DNA of 64,000 bases from Nocardioides perillae (GCF_013409425.1 NZ_JACCAC010000001.1:2294001-2358000); one strand, 5' to 3'. Shown: positions 27,520-38,346, counted from the first letter of the stretch. Numbers and translations are program-made. The notes: generated by a model not told the origin, from the sequence alone.

Positions 27520-28731
27520 ATGATCAACCTCGAGACTCCCAAGAAGCACCGGGCCCTGGTCGACCAGGCGCACCAGGTGGCGATGAACATGCTCCGGCCG
27601 ATCTCCCGCAAGTACGACCGCGAGGAGCACGCCTACCCCAAGGAGCTCGACATGCTGGCGGCCATGGTCGACGGCCTGTCGGACTCCGGCGCCTCGGAGG
27701 GCGCCGGCGCCGCCGGCGTCAAGCGCGACGAGAAGGCCGCCGACACCGGCGTCAGGAACGGCGCCAACCTCGCCTCGGTGCTCTCCATCGCCGAGATGTG
27801 CTGGGGCGACACCGGCCTGCTGCTGTCGATGCCGCGTCAGGGCCTCGGCAACTCCGCGATCGCCTCGGTGGCCGACGAGGAGCAGCAGGAGCGGTTCAAG
27901 GGCACGTGGGCCGCGATGGCCATCACCGAGCCCGGCACCGGCTCCGACTCCGCCAACATCTCGACCACGGCGCGCCTCGACGGCGACCACTACGTCATCA
28001 ACGGCGAGAAGATCTACGTCACCTCCGGCGACCGGGCCGACTCCGTGGTCGTGTGGGCCACGCTCGACAAGAGCCTCGGTCGCGCCGCCATCAAGTCCTT
28101 CGTCGTCGAGAAGGGCACTCCGGGCATGCGGGTGGAGCGGCTCGAGCACAAGCTCGGCATCCGCGCCTCCGACACCGCGGTCATCATCTTCGAGGACTGC
28201 CGCGTGCCGGCCGAGAACCTCCTCGGCAGCCCCGAGATCGACGTCAAGCAGGGCTTCGCCGGCGCGATGGCGACCTTCGACAACACCCGGCCCCTGGTGG
28301 CGGCGATGGCGGTCGGCTGCGCCCGCGCCTCCCTCGACCTCACCCGGGAGCTCCTCGAGCGGGCCGGCGTCGAGATCGACTACGACCGCCCGGCGCTGTC
28401 GCAGGCGGCCGCGGCGGCGAAGTTCCTCCAGCTCGAGAGCGACTGGGAGGGCGCGCGTCTGCTCACCATGCAGGCGGCGTGGATGGCCGACAACCGCCAG
28501 CCCAACTCGCTCGAGGCCTCGATGGCGAAGGCGAAGGCCGGCCGGGTGGGCTCCGACGTCACCCTCAGCTGCATCGAGCTGTGCGGCACGCTCGGCTACT
28601 CCGAGGTCGAGCTGCTGGAGAAGTGGGGCCGCGACTCGAAGATCCTCGACATCTTCGAGGGCACCCAGCAGATCCAGCAGCTCATCGTCGCCCGCCGGGT
28701 GCTCGGCCTGAGCAGCGCCGAGCTCAAGTAG
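27520..28731 (+). CDS. Acyl-CoA dehydrogenase, FadE23-like
   Basis: A 403-residue acyl-CoA dehydrogenase similar to mycobacterial FadE23. Motifs: WAAMAITEPGTGSDSANISTTAR (FAD/substrate), GEKIYVTSGDRAD, and the catalytic glutamate segment LDIFEGTQQIQQLIVARRVLG near the C-terminus. The unusual N-terminus NLETPKKHRALVDQAHQVAMNMLRPISRKYDREEHAYP is typical of this branch. It follows the FadE24-like gene by 73 nt in the same order as in mycobacteria, and supplies the catalytic base that the partner seems to lack. Confidence 0.88.
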   Translation: MINLETPKKHRALVDQAHQVAMNMLRPISRKYDREEHAYPKELDMLAAMVDGLSDSGASEGAGAAGVKRDEKAADTGVRNGANLASVLSIAEMCWGDTGLLLSMPRQGLGNSAIASVADEEQQERFKGTWAAMAITEPGTGSDSANISTTARLDGDHYVINGEKIYVTSGDRADSVVVWATLDKSLGRAAIKSFVVEKGTPGMRVERLEHKLGIRASDTAVIIFEDCRVPAENLLGSPEIDVKQGFAGAMATFDNTRPLVAAMAVGCARASLDLTRELLERAGVEIDYDRPALSQAAAAAKFLQLESDWEGARLLTMQAAWMADNRQPNSLEASMAKAKAGRVGSDVTLSCIELCGTLGYSEVELLEKWGRDSKILDIFEGTQQIQQLIVARRVLGLSSAELK

Positions 28732-28759
28732 CACGAGAGCGGCCCAGCCTCCGCACGCA

Positions 28760-28797
28760 CGAGCGGCCGGCACCCCCGCGGGGGCGCCGGCCGCTCG
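28760..28797. terminator. Strong hairpin terminator
   Basis: A 12-bp perfect stem (CGAGCGGCCGGC / GCCGGCCGCTCG) with an internal CCCCCGCGGGGG in the loop, located between the end of the fadE pair and the convergent hypothetical gene. Suitable for both directions. Confidence 0.75.
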
Positions 28798-28824
28798 TCG
28801 TACGTCGTGAGGTGCCGTGGTGCG

Positions 28825-29388
28825 TCAGTCGCCGAAGCGCGGGTCGGCCGCCCGGGCCATCGTCTCGGCCTCGGACTGCAGCGCGGCCGCGGTGGCGGGG
28901 TCGAGCACCCCGCCCTGGTCGCCGCCCGCGCCGGGGCCGGTGCCGGCGCCCGGCTCGGCGCCCTCGGGCGTCGTCGAGGAGTAGACGACCTCGGCCTCGG
29001 GCTCCGGGGTCCGCTCCGGCGGCGGCGCCGGGACAGGCGTGGCCACCGAGCCGGGTGCGGTGCGCTCGGGCTCCGGGGTGGGCTCGGGGTCCGGGGCGGG
29101 CGGCTCGGGCTCGAAGGGCACGGGCTCGAAGGTCGGCTCGTCCACGGCGGCGTCGACCGCTGCCTCGGTGCCGGTCGAGCCGGCCCGCTCGGCCTCGGGA
29201 GCGCCGGGTGCCCGCGAGGTGCTGTCGGTGGAGGCGTCGGACCCGCCTCGCACGACGTGCACGAGCCCCGCGGCGGTGCCGCGGGCGAGCCCGACACCGT
29301 GCGCGACGGTCGCGACGGGGTGCGTCGCGGCGCTGAACGCCGTGGTGACGAGGCGCCGGGGGAGGGCGGTCAGGGTCGAGAGCGACAT
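28825..29388 (-). CDS. Hypothetical Pro/Glu-rich protein
   Basis: A 187-residue protein of unknown function. The first about 45 residues form a mildly amphipathic helix (LSTLTALPRRLVTTAFSAATHPVATVAHGVGLARG). The middle (about 75-135) is dominated by P, E and T (FEPEPPAPDPEPTPEPE), predicted disordered, and the end (DPATAAALQSEAETMARAADPRFGD) is a short helix. No signal peptide or clear membrane segment. The ATG at 29388 has GGAAGGA upstream. Neighbours give no functional hint. Confidence 0.55.
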   Translation of the reverse strand: MSLSTLTALPRRLVTTAFSAATHPVATVAHGVGLARGTAAGLVHVVRGGSDASTDSTSRAPGAPEAERAGSTGTEAAVDAAVDEPTFEPVPFEPEPPAPDPEPTPEPERTAPGSVATPVPAPPPERTPEPEAEVVYSSTTPEGAEPGAGTGPGAGGDQGGVLDPATAAALQSEAETMARAADPRFGD

Positions 29389-29469
29389 GGGTCGTCCTTC
29401 CGTTCGGTCAGTGGCCGGTCGGTACCCACGACGGCGGCGCCCACCCGTGCCGGCGACGTGAGCAGGACC

Positions 29470-29757
29470 TCAGGAGACGGCCCGGAAGGGGTCGTGCTCG
29501 GCGAGGATCCGCTCGACGCGCGCCTGGTCGAGGCGCTGCACCACGGTGGAGGCCTCCTGGGCGTCGCGCACGCACTTGGCGAGCGTGAAGGCCGAGGTGG
29601 TGAGGTAGAGGGTGCCGAGGCCGAGGAAGGCCCGGACCCAGGGGTCGACCGGCAGGTAGAGCACGGCGAAGACCATGGAGACGAGCGCCAGGCCGAACGA
29701 GATGGCGGCCTGGGCGTAGAAGGCGTTGGTGTTCTTGGCGGCAGTGGGGTTGTCCAT
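29470..29757 (-). CDS. YiaA/YiaB family inner membrane protein
   Basis: A 95-residue membrane protein with two transmembrane helices (about residues 17-34 and 39-57), matching the YiaA/YiaB domain: KNTNAFYAQAAISFGLALVS, YLPVDPWVRAFLGLGTLYLTTSAFTLAKCVRD. The last about 35 residues are a cytoplasmic charged tail. Role unknown. ATG at 29757 has GAGGCT 6 nt upstream, close to the local -10 pattern. Divergent from the DUF2252 gene. Confidence 0.88.
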   Translation of the reverse strand: MDNPTAAKNTNAFYAQAAISFGLALVSMVFAVLYLPVDPWVRAFLGLGTLYLTTSAFTLAKCVRDAQEASTVVQRLDQARVERILAEHDPFRAVS

Positions 29758-29860
29758 GCCCCGAGCCTCCCGTGGCCGTGGCCGGGCCGGCACCGGTCGC
29801 CGTGCTCGACCTGCCTGAGCACGGGTGCTCAGGGCGACGTGGGGCGGCACACTCGGAGCC

Positions 29861-31201
29861 GTGACCACCGACCTGCCGACCGCCCTGTCCGACGAGGCAC
29901 GCTCCGAGCACATCGTCACCGTGCTCGAGCAGGCCTTCGCGCCGCTGGTGGCGGCCGACCCCGCGGCCTTCCGCACGAAGTACCGCAAGATGGCGCGCGA
30001 CCCGCACGCCTTCTACCGCGGGACCGCCTGCCTGTTCTTCGCCGACGTGACCGCCGCCCCGGACCCGTGGGCGCGCCACGGCGCCGACCGGATCTGGGTG
30101 CACGGCGACCTCCACGTCGAGAACTTCGGCACCTACCTGTCCTCCGACGGCCGGCTGGTCTTCGACGTCAACGACTTCGACGAGGCCTACCTCGGCCACT
30201 TCACCTGGGACGTCCAGCGCTTCGCCGCGTCGCTGGCGCTGACCTGCTGGCAGAAGGCGCTGCCCGAGGACGCCGTGCGCGCGCTGGTGGGCACCTACGT
30301 CGACGCCTACCTCGACCAGGTCGACCGCTACCGCGCCACCGACGACGACGAGGACTTCGGGCTGCGCCTCGACAACACGACCGGCCACGTGCAGGCGGCC
30401 CTCGCCGCGGCCCGGCTGCGCCGGCGCGGCGACGTGCTCGACCCGATGACCCGGCAGGAGGGCGACAGCCGGGTCTTCCGCGACGACGCGCCGCGGCGCC
30501 GCCTCGACGACGCCGAGCGCGAGCGGGTGCTGGAGGCGTTCGCGCACTACCTGACCACGATCCCGCCCGACAAGCGCATCGACCGCGACCTCTTCTACCA
30601 GGTCAGGGACGTCGTCGGCGTCTCCGGCTTCGGCATCGGCAGCGCCGGCCTCCCGGCGTACAACGTGCTGGTCGAGGGCCGCAGCGAGGCGCTCGACGAC
30701 GACGTCGTCCTCAGCCTGAAGCAGGCCAACGTCCCGGCCGTGAGCCGTTTCGTCGACGCCGCGGGCATCGAGGGCTACTTCGAGCACGAGGGTCACCGCA
30801 CGGTGGTCTCGCAGCGCGCGCTGCAGGTGCACACCGACCCGCTGCTGGGCCACACGGCCGTCGACGGCGTCGGCTACGTCGTCGCCGAGCTCTCGCCCTT
30901 CGAGGTGGACCTCGAGTGGCACGGGATCACCGAGCCCGACGACATCCGCGAGGTGGTGGTCAGCCTCGGCCGCGCGACCGCCAAGGTGCACTGCGCCAGC
31001 GACGAGGACAGCGACCAGGACCTCGTCGACATCCAGGTCGAGGACGCCGTCGCCGCCTCGGTCGAGGGCCGCCGCGAGGAGTTCCGCGCCTGGGTCACCG
31101 ACTTCGCCGTCGAGTACGCCGCGCGGGTGCGGCGCGACCACACGCTCTTCGTCGAGGCCTTCCGCTCCGGACGGACGGGGATCTCCGCCACGCGGGCCTG
31201 A
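29861..31201 (+). CDS. DUF2252 family protein (kinase-like fold)
   Basis: A 446-residue DUF2252 protein, a family distantly related to APH/HipA-type kinases. Motifs: FYRGTACLFFADV, IWVHGDLHVENFGTY (kinase-like HGDxHxxN loop), VFDVNDFDEAYLGHFTWDVQRFAASLAL (metal Asp region) and KQANVPAVSRF. The biochemical function is unknown; the motifs suggest phosphotransfer. GTG at 29861 chosen; CACACT 7 nt upstream may serve as a weak -10. An upstream TTG would add 12 residues. Confidence 0.88.
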   Translation: MTTDLPTALSDEARSEHIVTVLEQAFAPLVAADPAAFRTKYRKMARDPHAFYRGTACLFFADVTAAPDPWARHGADRIWVHGDLHVENFGTYLSSDGRLVFDVNDFDEAYLGHFTWDVQRFAASLALTCWQKALPEDAVRALVGTYVDAYLDQVDRYRATDDDEDFGLRLDNTTGHVQAALAAARLRRRGDVLDPMTRQEGDSRVFRDDAPRRRLDDAERERVLEAFAHYLTTIPPDKRIDRDLFYQVRDVVGVSGFGIGSAGLPAYNVLVEGRSEALDDDVVLSLKQANVPAVSRFVDAAGIEGYFEHEGHRTVVSQRALQVHTDPLLGHTAVDGVGYVVAELSPFEVDLEWHGITEPDDIREVVVSLGRATAKVHCASDEDSDQDLVDIQVEDAVAASVEGRREEFRAWVTDFAVEYAARVRRDHTLFVEAFRSGRTGISATRA

Positions 31202-31275
31202 TCGCGGACCGGGGCGTGACCTCCGGTGGTCTGGACCGTTGAGGGAGGCAACCCCTACTCGGAGGAGGACCCCCC

Positions 31276-32811
31276 ATGCGCCGTCCCGCGCGCCTGTCCC
31301 TCGCCTGTGCCGCCGCCGCCGCGCTGCTCGCACCGGCCCTGCCCCTCGCCCTCGCCGGCTCGGCCACCGCCGAGCCCGCGGGTGCCCGCGTCCAGGACTT
31401 CCTGGCCGACCAGCTCGCCGACCTCGGTGCCGGCGAGGCCGTCGTGATGGTGCACGGCACCGACCTCGCCGCGGCCGAGGCCGCCGTGGACGCCGCCGGT
31501 CTCACGCGCGGCACCGCCTTCGAGCGGATCGGCGTCGTCGTGGCCCGCGGCACCGCAGCGGAGATCGAGGCCGCCCGCACCCAGCCGGGCGTCACCTACC
31601 TCGAGGGCAACCGGCCGATCACCTTCCAGCAGGAGACCTCGAACGTCGCCACCCGCGGCGCCGAGGCGGTCGCGACGCTGAAGGGCGCCGACGGCAGCGC
31701 CCTGGACGGCTCGGGCGTCAGCGTCGGCGTCATCGACTCCGGCATCGACCCGACCCACCCCTACTTCCGCGAGGCCGTCGGCTCCTCCGCCGTGGTCAGC
31801 AACCAGAAGGTGGTCTGCGACCTCTTCGAGATCGCCTGCACGGTCCAGGACGTCGGGCCGCTCGTCGACACCGACACCCTCGCCGCCGGCGGCCACGGCA
31901 CGCACGTGTCCGGCATCGTCGCCGGCCGACCCACCACGCTCAGCGACGGCGCGCAGCTGCAGGGCGCCGCTCCCGGCGCCAAGCTCGTCTCGCTCGCCAC
32001 CGGCGCGGTGCTGTTCATCGTCGGGGCCGACACGGCGCTGGAGTGGGTGCTGGAGAACCACGAGGCCCCCTGCGGCGAGGGCGTCCCCGCCACCGTCTGC
32101 CCGCCGATCAAGGTCACCAACAACTCCTACGGCCCGTCCGGCGGCGGCGAGTTCGACCCCGAGTCCGCCACCGCCAAGCTGCAGCGGGCGCTCGCGGCCG
32201 AGGGTGTGCTCACCGTGTGGGCCGCCGGCAACGACGGCGGCGACGGCTCCGCCAACGTGGTCAACCCCGACAGCCAGGACCCGACCCCCGGCATCCTCTC
32301 CGTCGCGTCCTACTTCGACCAGGACACCGGCACCCGTGACGGCGTCGTGAGCGACTACTCCTCGCGCGGCGAGGCGGGTCGCCAGGCGACCTACCCCGAC
32401 CTCTCCGCGCCCGGCGAGGCCATCACCTCCTCGTGCCGCCTCACCATGCCGATCTGCGGCACGGGCCTCGACCCGCGCAACGGTCCCGGCCTGCTCGACG
32501 TCGGCACCTTCAACACGATCAGCGGCACCTCGATGGCGGCGCCGCACGTCGCGGGCATCGTGGCGCAGCTGTTCGAGGCGAAGCCGACCGCGACGCCGGC
32601 CGAGATCGAGGCGGCGCTGAAGGGCACGACCTACAAGTTCACCGACGGCGCGGCCTACGAGCCGACCGACGGCGGCCTCACCACGTCCTTCGACAAGGGC
32701 ACGGGTCTCGTCGACGTGGTCGCGGCGGTGCAGGCGCTGGTCGGAGCCACCGCGGAGCCGACCACGGTCCGCACCAAGCCGGGTCTCGGGAAGGGCCGCA
32801 CCAAGCCCTGA
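31276..32811 (+). CDS. Secreted subtilisin-like serine protease (S8)
   Basis: A 511-residue secreted protease. Residues 1-36 are a signal peptide with a long hydrophobic core (SLACAAAAALLAPALPLALAGSATA). An I9-type propeptide follows (AVVMVHGTDLAAAEAAVDAAG...GVTYLEGNRP). The catalytic triad is Asp in VIDSGIDPTHP, His in GGHGTHVSGIVAG and Ser in ISGTSMAAPHVAG; the oxyanion Asn is in AAGNDGG. The catalytic domain has extra cysteine-containing loops, and the C-terminus is a short basic tail. ATG has GGAGGAGG upstream. Confidence 0.95.
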   Translation: MRRPARLSLACAAAAALLAPALPLALAGSATAEPAGARVQDFLADQLADLGAGEAVVMVHGTDLAAAEAAVDAAGLTRGTAFERIGVVVARGTAAEIEAARTQPGVTYLEGNRPITFQQETSNVATRGAEAVATLKGADGSALDGSGVSVGVIDSGIDPTHPYFREAVGSSAVVSNQKVVCDLFEIACTVQDVGPLVDTDTLAAGGHGTHVSGIVAGRPTTLSDGAQLQGAAPGAKLVSLATGAVLFIVGADTALEWVLENHEAPCGEGVPATVCPPIKVTNNSYGPSGGGEFDPESATAKLQRALAAEGVLTVWAAGNDGGDGSANVVNPDSQDPTPGILSVASYFDQDTGTRDGVVSDYSSRGEAGRQATYPDLSAPGEAITSSCRLTMPICGTGLDPRNGPGLLDVGTFNTISGTSMAAPHVAGIVAQLFEAKPTATPAEIEAALKGTTYKFTDGAAYEPTDGGLTTSFDKGTGLVDVVAAVQALVGATAEPTTVRTKPGLGKGRTKP

Positions 32812-34323
<1,512 letters not shown>

Positions 34324-34348
34324 GCCGCGTGGCGGTCGGGGTGCGGCG

Positions 34349-35071
34349 TCAGCGACGCCCGCGACCGGGCCGGCGCTGAGCGCCTCGGCCCGCGGCCGGG
34401 CGGGCGTCTCCCCGCCGCCGCGGGGGCGCGGCTGACCGGGGCGCGGCTGACCGGGCAGGGTCGGGGGCGGCGCCGCGCGAGCTCCGGGCGGTGCGCCCGC
34501 GCACGACGCCGACGAGCTCCTGGGAGCGCTCGTCGTCGTGCTCGCGCAACCACACCAGCGCCACCTCGGAGACGGGCCCGTCGACGACGGGGCGCACCAC
34601 GGTGTCCTTGCGGGCGTGCAGGCGCGCGACGGAGGCCGGCACGACCACGACGCCGGTGCCCGAGGCGACCACCTCGACGGCCTCGCGCACACCCATGGCG
34701 GGGAAGGGCAGCCGCTCCACGGTCGAGACCTCCGTCCAGCCGGGCACGGTGTCGGGCGGGAGCACCAGCTGCTCCTCGGCGAGGTCGGCCAGGCTCACCT
34801 CGTCGGCGGCCGCCACGAGGTGGTCGGCGGGTGCCACGACGACGGCGGGGTCGTCGTACAACCGGACGACGTGGCAGCGCTCCGGCACCGGGAGGCGCGC
34901 GATGCACGCGTCGACCCGCCCGCTGTCGAGGGCCTCGAGCTGCTCCTCCGGCAGCAGCGGCACCAGCTCGATCGGTTCCTGGCGCCGCTCGCGCCAGCGG
35001 CGGGCCCACTTGTCGGGGGTGGCGCCCTCGACGAAGCCGAGCCGGTAGGGCGGCAGGGGAGCGGGGGTCAC
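34349..35071 (-). CDS. Stand-alone LysR-type substrate-binding domain protein
   Basis: A 240-residue protein resembling only the effector-binding half of LysR regulators (YRLGFVEGATPDKWARRWRER; LDSGRVDACIARLP; HVVRLYDDPAVVVAPADHLV; GTGVVVVPASVARLHARKD). No helix-turn-helix precedes it. After about residue 200 it ends in a disordered R/A/P/G tail. The GTG at 35071 overlaps the stop of the dehydrogenase gene (GTGA), so the two are co-translated. It may bind a small ligand related to that enzyme; this is inference. Confidence 0.75.
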   Translation of the reverse strand: MTPAPLPPYRLGFVEGATPDKWARRWRERRQEPIELVPLLPEEQLEALDSGRVDACIARLPVPERCHVVRLYDDPAVVVAPADHLVAAADEVSLADLAEEQLVLPPDTVPGWTEVSTVERLPFPAMGVREAVEVVASGTGVVVVPASVARLHARKDTVVRPVVDGPVSEVALVWLREHDDERSQELVGVVRGRTARSSRGAAPDPARSAAPRSAAPPRRRGDARPAAGRGAQRRPGRGRR

Positions 35072-38000
35072 CGGGACAGTGTGTCGCCCCCGTCGCCGCC
35101 CCCGTCGCCGCCCGCGCCGTGCGGCACGCACGGGCCGACGCGGTTGCCGTCGACGCAGAGCCAGACCGGGGCGCTCAGGCTGGTCCACCCGCTGCTGTCG
35201 GTGGCGCGGGCGGTGAGCCGCATCAGCACCCGGCCGGGGGCGTGGACGCCGTCGGCCCGCACCGAGCCGGAGCGCCCGGGCCGGACCGCCGCGGGGTGAC
35301 TGTGGGGCGTGCTGGTGGCGCCGCCCGCGACGGGGTAGTGCACGGTCTCCGCGAGAACCTCGACCGCGTCGTCGCCGAGCGGGCCGTCCTCGGCGTCGCT
35401 CGCGACCGCGGTGTAGTCGACCGTCTCGCCGTCGAGCAGGGTGAGGCCGCTCCAGGGTGCGGTGAGCCGGACCGTCGGGGCCGTGCCGACGCGGTCGCGG
35501 GTCAGCGCGAGGGAGGCCTCGCCGGAGACGTGGGCGTACTCCACGACGACGCGGTGCTGGCCCGACCCGAGCCGCACCGGCTCGGAGGTGGTCGCGGTCG
35601 GGCCGGAGGTCGCGGCCCGTTCGAGCACGGTGCGGCCGTCGACCTCGACCCGCAGGGCGCCGTCGGTGGTCGCCGAGAAGCGGTAGGTGCCGCCCGGCAG
35701 CGTGGGCCGACCGGTCCAGCGCACGGCGAAGCCGTCGGCGGGCAGCGCCGGGTCGGGGGCACCCGCGCCCCAGCTGCCGCCCGGCTCCCGGTCACACCGG
35801 CGCGCGGCGGGCGTGCCGGTGGGGGTGCCGGTGGGGGTGGTCGAGGCGAAGAGCTCCGTGACGTACTCGCCGGGCTGGCACCCCGCGGCGTACCGCAGTC
35901 GGCGCAGCTGGCCGCTGCCGGGCTCGAAGCCGCCGATCGCGACGTACCAGAGCCGGCCGTCGGGGCCCATCTCGAAGGCGACGGGCGCCCCGCTGGCCTC
36001 CGGGGAGACGAGCGGGACGGGCTCGCCGACGAGGCGGTCGCGCGCGTCCCAGCGCAGCTGCGACACGAAGCCCTGCGCGTAGTCGCCGACCACGTGGGTG
36101 CCGTCCCACGAGGGTGGGTACTCGCCGCCGGTGTAGAACGCACCGCCCACCACCGACCCGCCGCGCTCGGTGTGGGGGTAGGACCACGCGGGGGCCGTGA
36201 CCGAGCGCGGGTCGGCCTGCAGGGCGGCGCAGACGGGGCCGTCGACGTCCTGGGGCACGGTGCCCTCGAAGCACGGCCAGCCGAAGTTGGCGCCGGGGCG
36301 CACGACGTCGACCTCCTCCGTGGCGCCGTTGCCGACGTCGCCGACGTAGAGCCGGCCGGTGCGGGGGTTGCGGGTCATGCGGAAGGGGTTGCGCAGGCCG
36401 TAGGCCCACACGCGGGCGCGGTGGCTCGTGAGGGGGGTGCCGGAGCGCACGAAGGGGTTGCCGCGCAGCCCCCGACCGGTGGCGGGGTCGATGCGCAGCA
36501 CCTTGCCGAGGGCGGTGTCGAGGTCCTGCGCGCGCAGGTTCAGCGATGAGTCACCCTCGACGAGGATGCCGTCGCCGACGGAGACGAAGAGCGAGCCGTC
36601 GGGCGCGAAGAGCAGGTCGTCGACGGTGTGGCCCGTGCCGAGGGCGGGCAGGCAGCCGGGGCGGCGGGCGTCGGCGTCGTCCTCGCACTGCGCCGCGGGC
36701 GCGCCGCCCAGCAGCACGCGCTCGCTCCTGGGGTCTGCCACGCCGTTGCGCACGACGAAGCGCGACACCCGCTGGTTCTGCACGGTCGGGAAGGTGGTGG
36801 GGCGGCCCTCGTCGTGGTGCACCCAGCCGAGGTAGAGGTCGCCGCTCACCCGCGCGCGGTCGAAGCGCGGGCCGACCGCCATCGCCACGAGGCCCATGTC
36901 GCCCTCGGTGACGACGCGGTCGCCGAGGTCGAGCACCGGCCGCGGGTCGATCCGCCCGTCGCGGACCAGGCGGACGGTGCCGCCCTTCTCGGCGACGAGG
37001 GCGCTGTCGCCGGTGAGCACCTCGACCTGGGTCGGCAGGGTGAACCCGCTCGCCACCGTCTCGAGGCTGAAGCCCTCCGGCAGCCCGGTGGGCACGGCGT
37101 CGGGGACCGCGTTCAGCACGGTGACGCGCACGGAGTCGGCGAGGCGGCCGTGGCGGCCTGCGGTGCGGGCGGTGAAGTCGTGCGGACCGTTGGGCACGAG
37201 CGTGGTGTCCCAGGCGAAGGTGTGGCGCAGCAGCGCGTCGGGGTCGGTCGGGTCCCCGCCGCTGGCGCACGGCTCGGTCTCGGCACTGGCGGGGCAGCGC
37301 GTCGCCCGGCCGAGCCGCACCCCGTCGAGGAACACCTCGACCGGGCCCTCGAGCTCCTGCGGCACGTCGACGACCGTGACCTGCGTGCGGTTGACGGGGA
37401 AGGCCTCCTGCGGCCAGCCGACGCGGGGCAGCGCCCGCGGCGCCCGGTCCAGGGTGCGCTCGGGCGAGGTGGTGGCCGGCGCGCCGCGCCAGGGCAGCGC
37501 GGTGACGCGCAGCAGGTCGGTGCGGGTGGTGCCGCCCGGCAGGGTGTACGCCGCGGCGCCCGCCGCTCCCGAGCGCAGCGTCGCGACCTCGGCCCAGGTG
37601 CCGCCGCGCAGCTGCTCGAGCAGCAGCGGGCGCCCGGCCCGGGCCGGCAGCGCGACGACGCGCAGGGGGACCTCCTCGCCGACGAGCGTCGCCGGGCGCA
37701 CCTCGAGCGCGGCCGACTGCGTCGCGTGCACGGTGCGGACCCGGCTGGCGCGGCGCGGGAGGCGACGGCCGCCGGCCCGGGTCGCCGGGGCGACGACGCG
37801 GTAGGCGGTGGCACCGGGGCGCGCTCGCAGCGTGACGGCCCACCGGCCGCGGCGCACCGGCGTGCGCGCCACCCCCACCCACCGGCTGCCCCGCAGGCGC
37901 TGCAGCTGCACCGGGCGGTCGGGGCCCGCCAACCGGCCCGAGAGCGTCGTCCGCTCGGCGGGGAGCGGCCGTGCCGGACGGGCGCTCGGCGCCGGGAGGA

Positions 38001-38229
38001 GCGGACCGCGGGCGGCCACGGTTGAGGTGACGGCCCGGACCGAGGTGTCGGCCCGGGCCGGGCTGTCGGCCCTGGTCGGGACGGGAGTGGGCTGGTGCGC
38101 CGGCGCGGGGCCGGCGGTCAGGAGCAGGGCGGTCGTCACCGAGCCCGCCAGCAGCCTGACCGCGACGCGCCGCCGTGCGCTCGCGCCCGTCGACCCGGTC
38201 CCCGTCCCCGTCCCCGTCCCCGTCCCCAT
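35068..38229 (-). CDS. Large secreted PQQ-dependent sugar dehydrogenase with PA14 domain
   Basis: A 1053-residue secreted protein. Signal peptide at about residues 20-45 (VAVRLLAGSVTTALLLTAGPAPA), then about 330 residues of beta-rich filler with Cys pairs, a glucose/sorbosone dehydrogenase propeller from about 385 (GFTLPTQVEVLTGDSALVAEKGG; YGLRNPFRMTRNPRTGRLYVGDVG; ANFGWPCFEG), a PA14 module (about 800-880) and a C-terminal Ig-like part. Catalytic use of PQQ is known for the propeller family; substrate unknown. ATG at 38229 has TACGGT 6 nt upstream. The longer ORF beyond it crosses another gene and a tRNA. Confidence 0.85.
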   Translation of the reverse strand: MGTGTGTGTGTGSTGASARRRVAVRLLAGSVTTALLLTAGPAPAHQPTPVPTRADSPARADTSVRAVTSTVAARGPLLPAPSARPARPLPAERTTLSGRLAGPDRPVQLQRLRGSRWVGVARTPVRRGRWAVTLRARPGATAYRVVAPATRAGGRRLPRRASRVRTVHATQSAALEVRPATLVGEEVPLRVVALPARAGRPLLLEQLRGGTWAEVATLRSGAAGAAAYTLPGGTTRTDLLRVTALPWRGAPATTSPERTLDRAPRALPRVGWPQEAFPVNRTQVTVVDVPQELEGPVEVFLDGVRLGRATRCPASAETEPCASGGDPTDPDALLRHTFAWDTTLVPNGPHDFTARTAGRHGRLADSVRVTVLNAVPDAVPTGLPEGFSLETVASGFTLPTQVEVLTGDSALVAEKGGTVRLVRDGRIDPRPVLDLGDRVVTEGDMGLVAMAVGPRFDRARVSGDLYLGWVHHDEGRPTTFPTVQNQRVSRFVVRNGVADPRSERVLLGGAPAAQCEDDADARRPGCLPALGTGHTVDDLLFAPDGSLFVSVGDGILVEGDSSLNLRAQDLDTALGKVLRIDPATGRGLRGNPFVRSGTPLTSHRARVWAYGLRNPFRMTRNPRTGRLYVGDVGNGATEEVDVVRPGANFGWPCFEGTVPQDVDGPVCAALQADPRSVTAPAWSYPHTERGGSVVGGAFYTGGEYPPSWDGTHVVGDYAQGFVSQLRWDARDRLVGEPVPLVSPEASGAPVAFEMGPDGRLWYVAIGGFEPGSGQLRRLRYAAGCQPGEYVTELFASTTPTGTPTGTPAARRCDREPGGSWGAGAPDPALPADGFAVRWTGRPTLPGGTYRFSATTDGALRVEVDGRTVLERAATSGPTATTSEPVRLGSGQHRVVVEYAHVSGEASLALTRDRVGTAPTVRLTAPWSGLTLLDGETVDYTAVASDAEDGPLGDDAVEVLAETVHYPVAGGATSTPHSHPAAVRPGRSGSVRADGVHAPGRVLMRLTARATDSSGWTSLSAPVWLCVDGNRVGPCVPHGAGGDGGGDGGDTLSR
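38197..38226 (-). repeat. GGGACG hexamer repeat directly after the start codon
   Basis: Five 6-bp units encode Gly-Thr repeats as residues 2-11 of the dehydrogenase (MGTGTGTGT...). Six bases keep frame, so slippage would change only the N-terminal length before the signal peptide. Confidence 0.8.
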
Positions 38230-38346
38230 GGGCGGACCGTAGTGCACCGCCCGCGCGGCCCCGGCGTGTCGGACGTCGTGCCGCGACCGCTGGGTAGGGT
38301 CGCGCCACACCCGCGGGTGGCCGCGGCGCGACGTGAGGAGCAGGGG

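Noticed and set aside
28825-31242. Plus-strand ORF of 811 residues
   Set aside because: It is a shadow of three real genes (two minus-strand, one DUF2252 in another frame), with no coherent domain.
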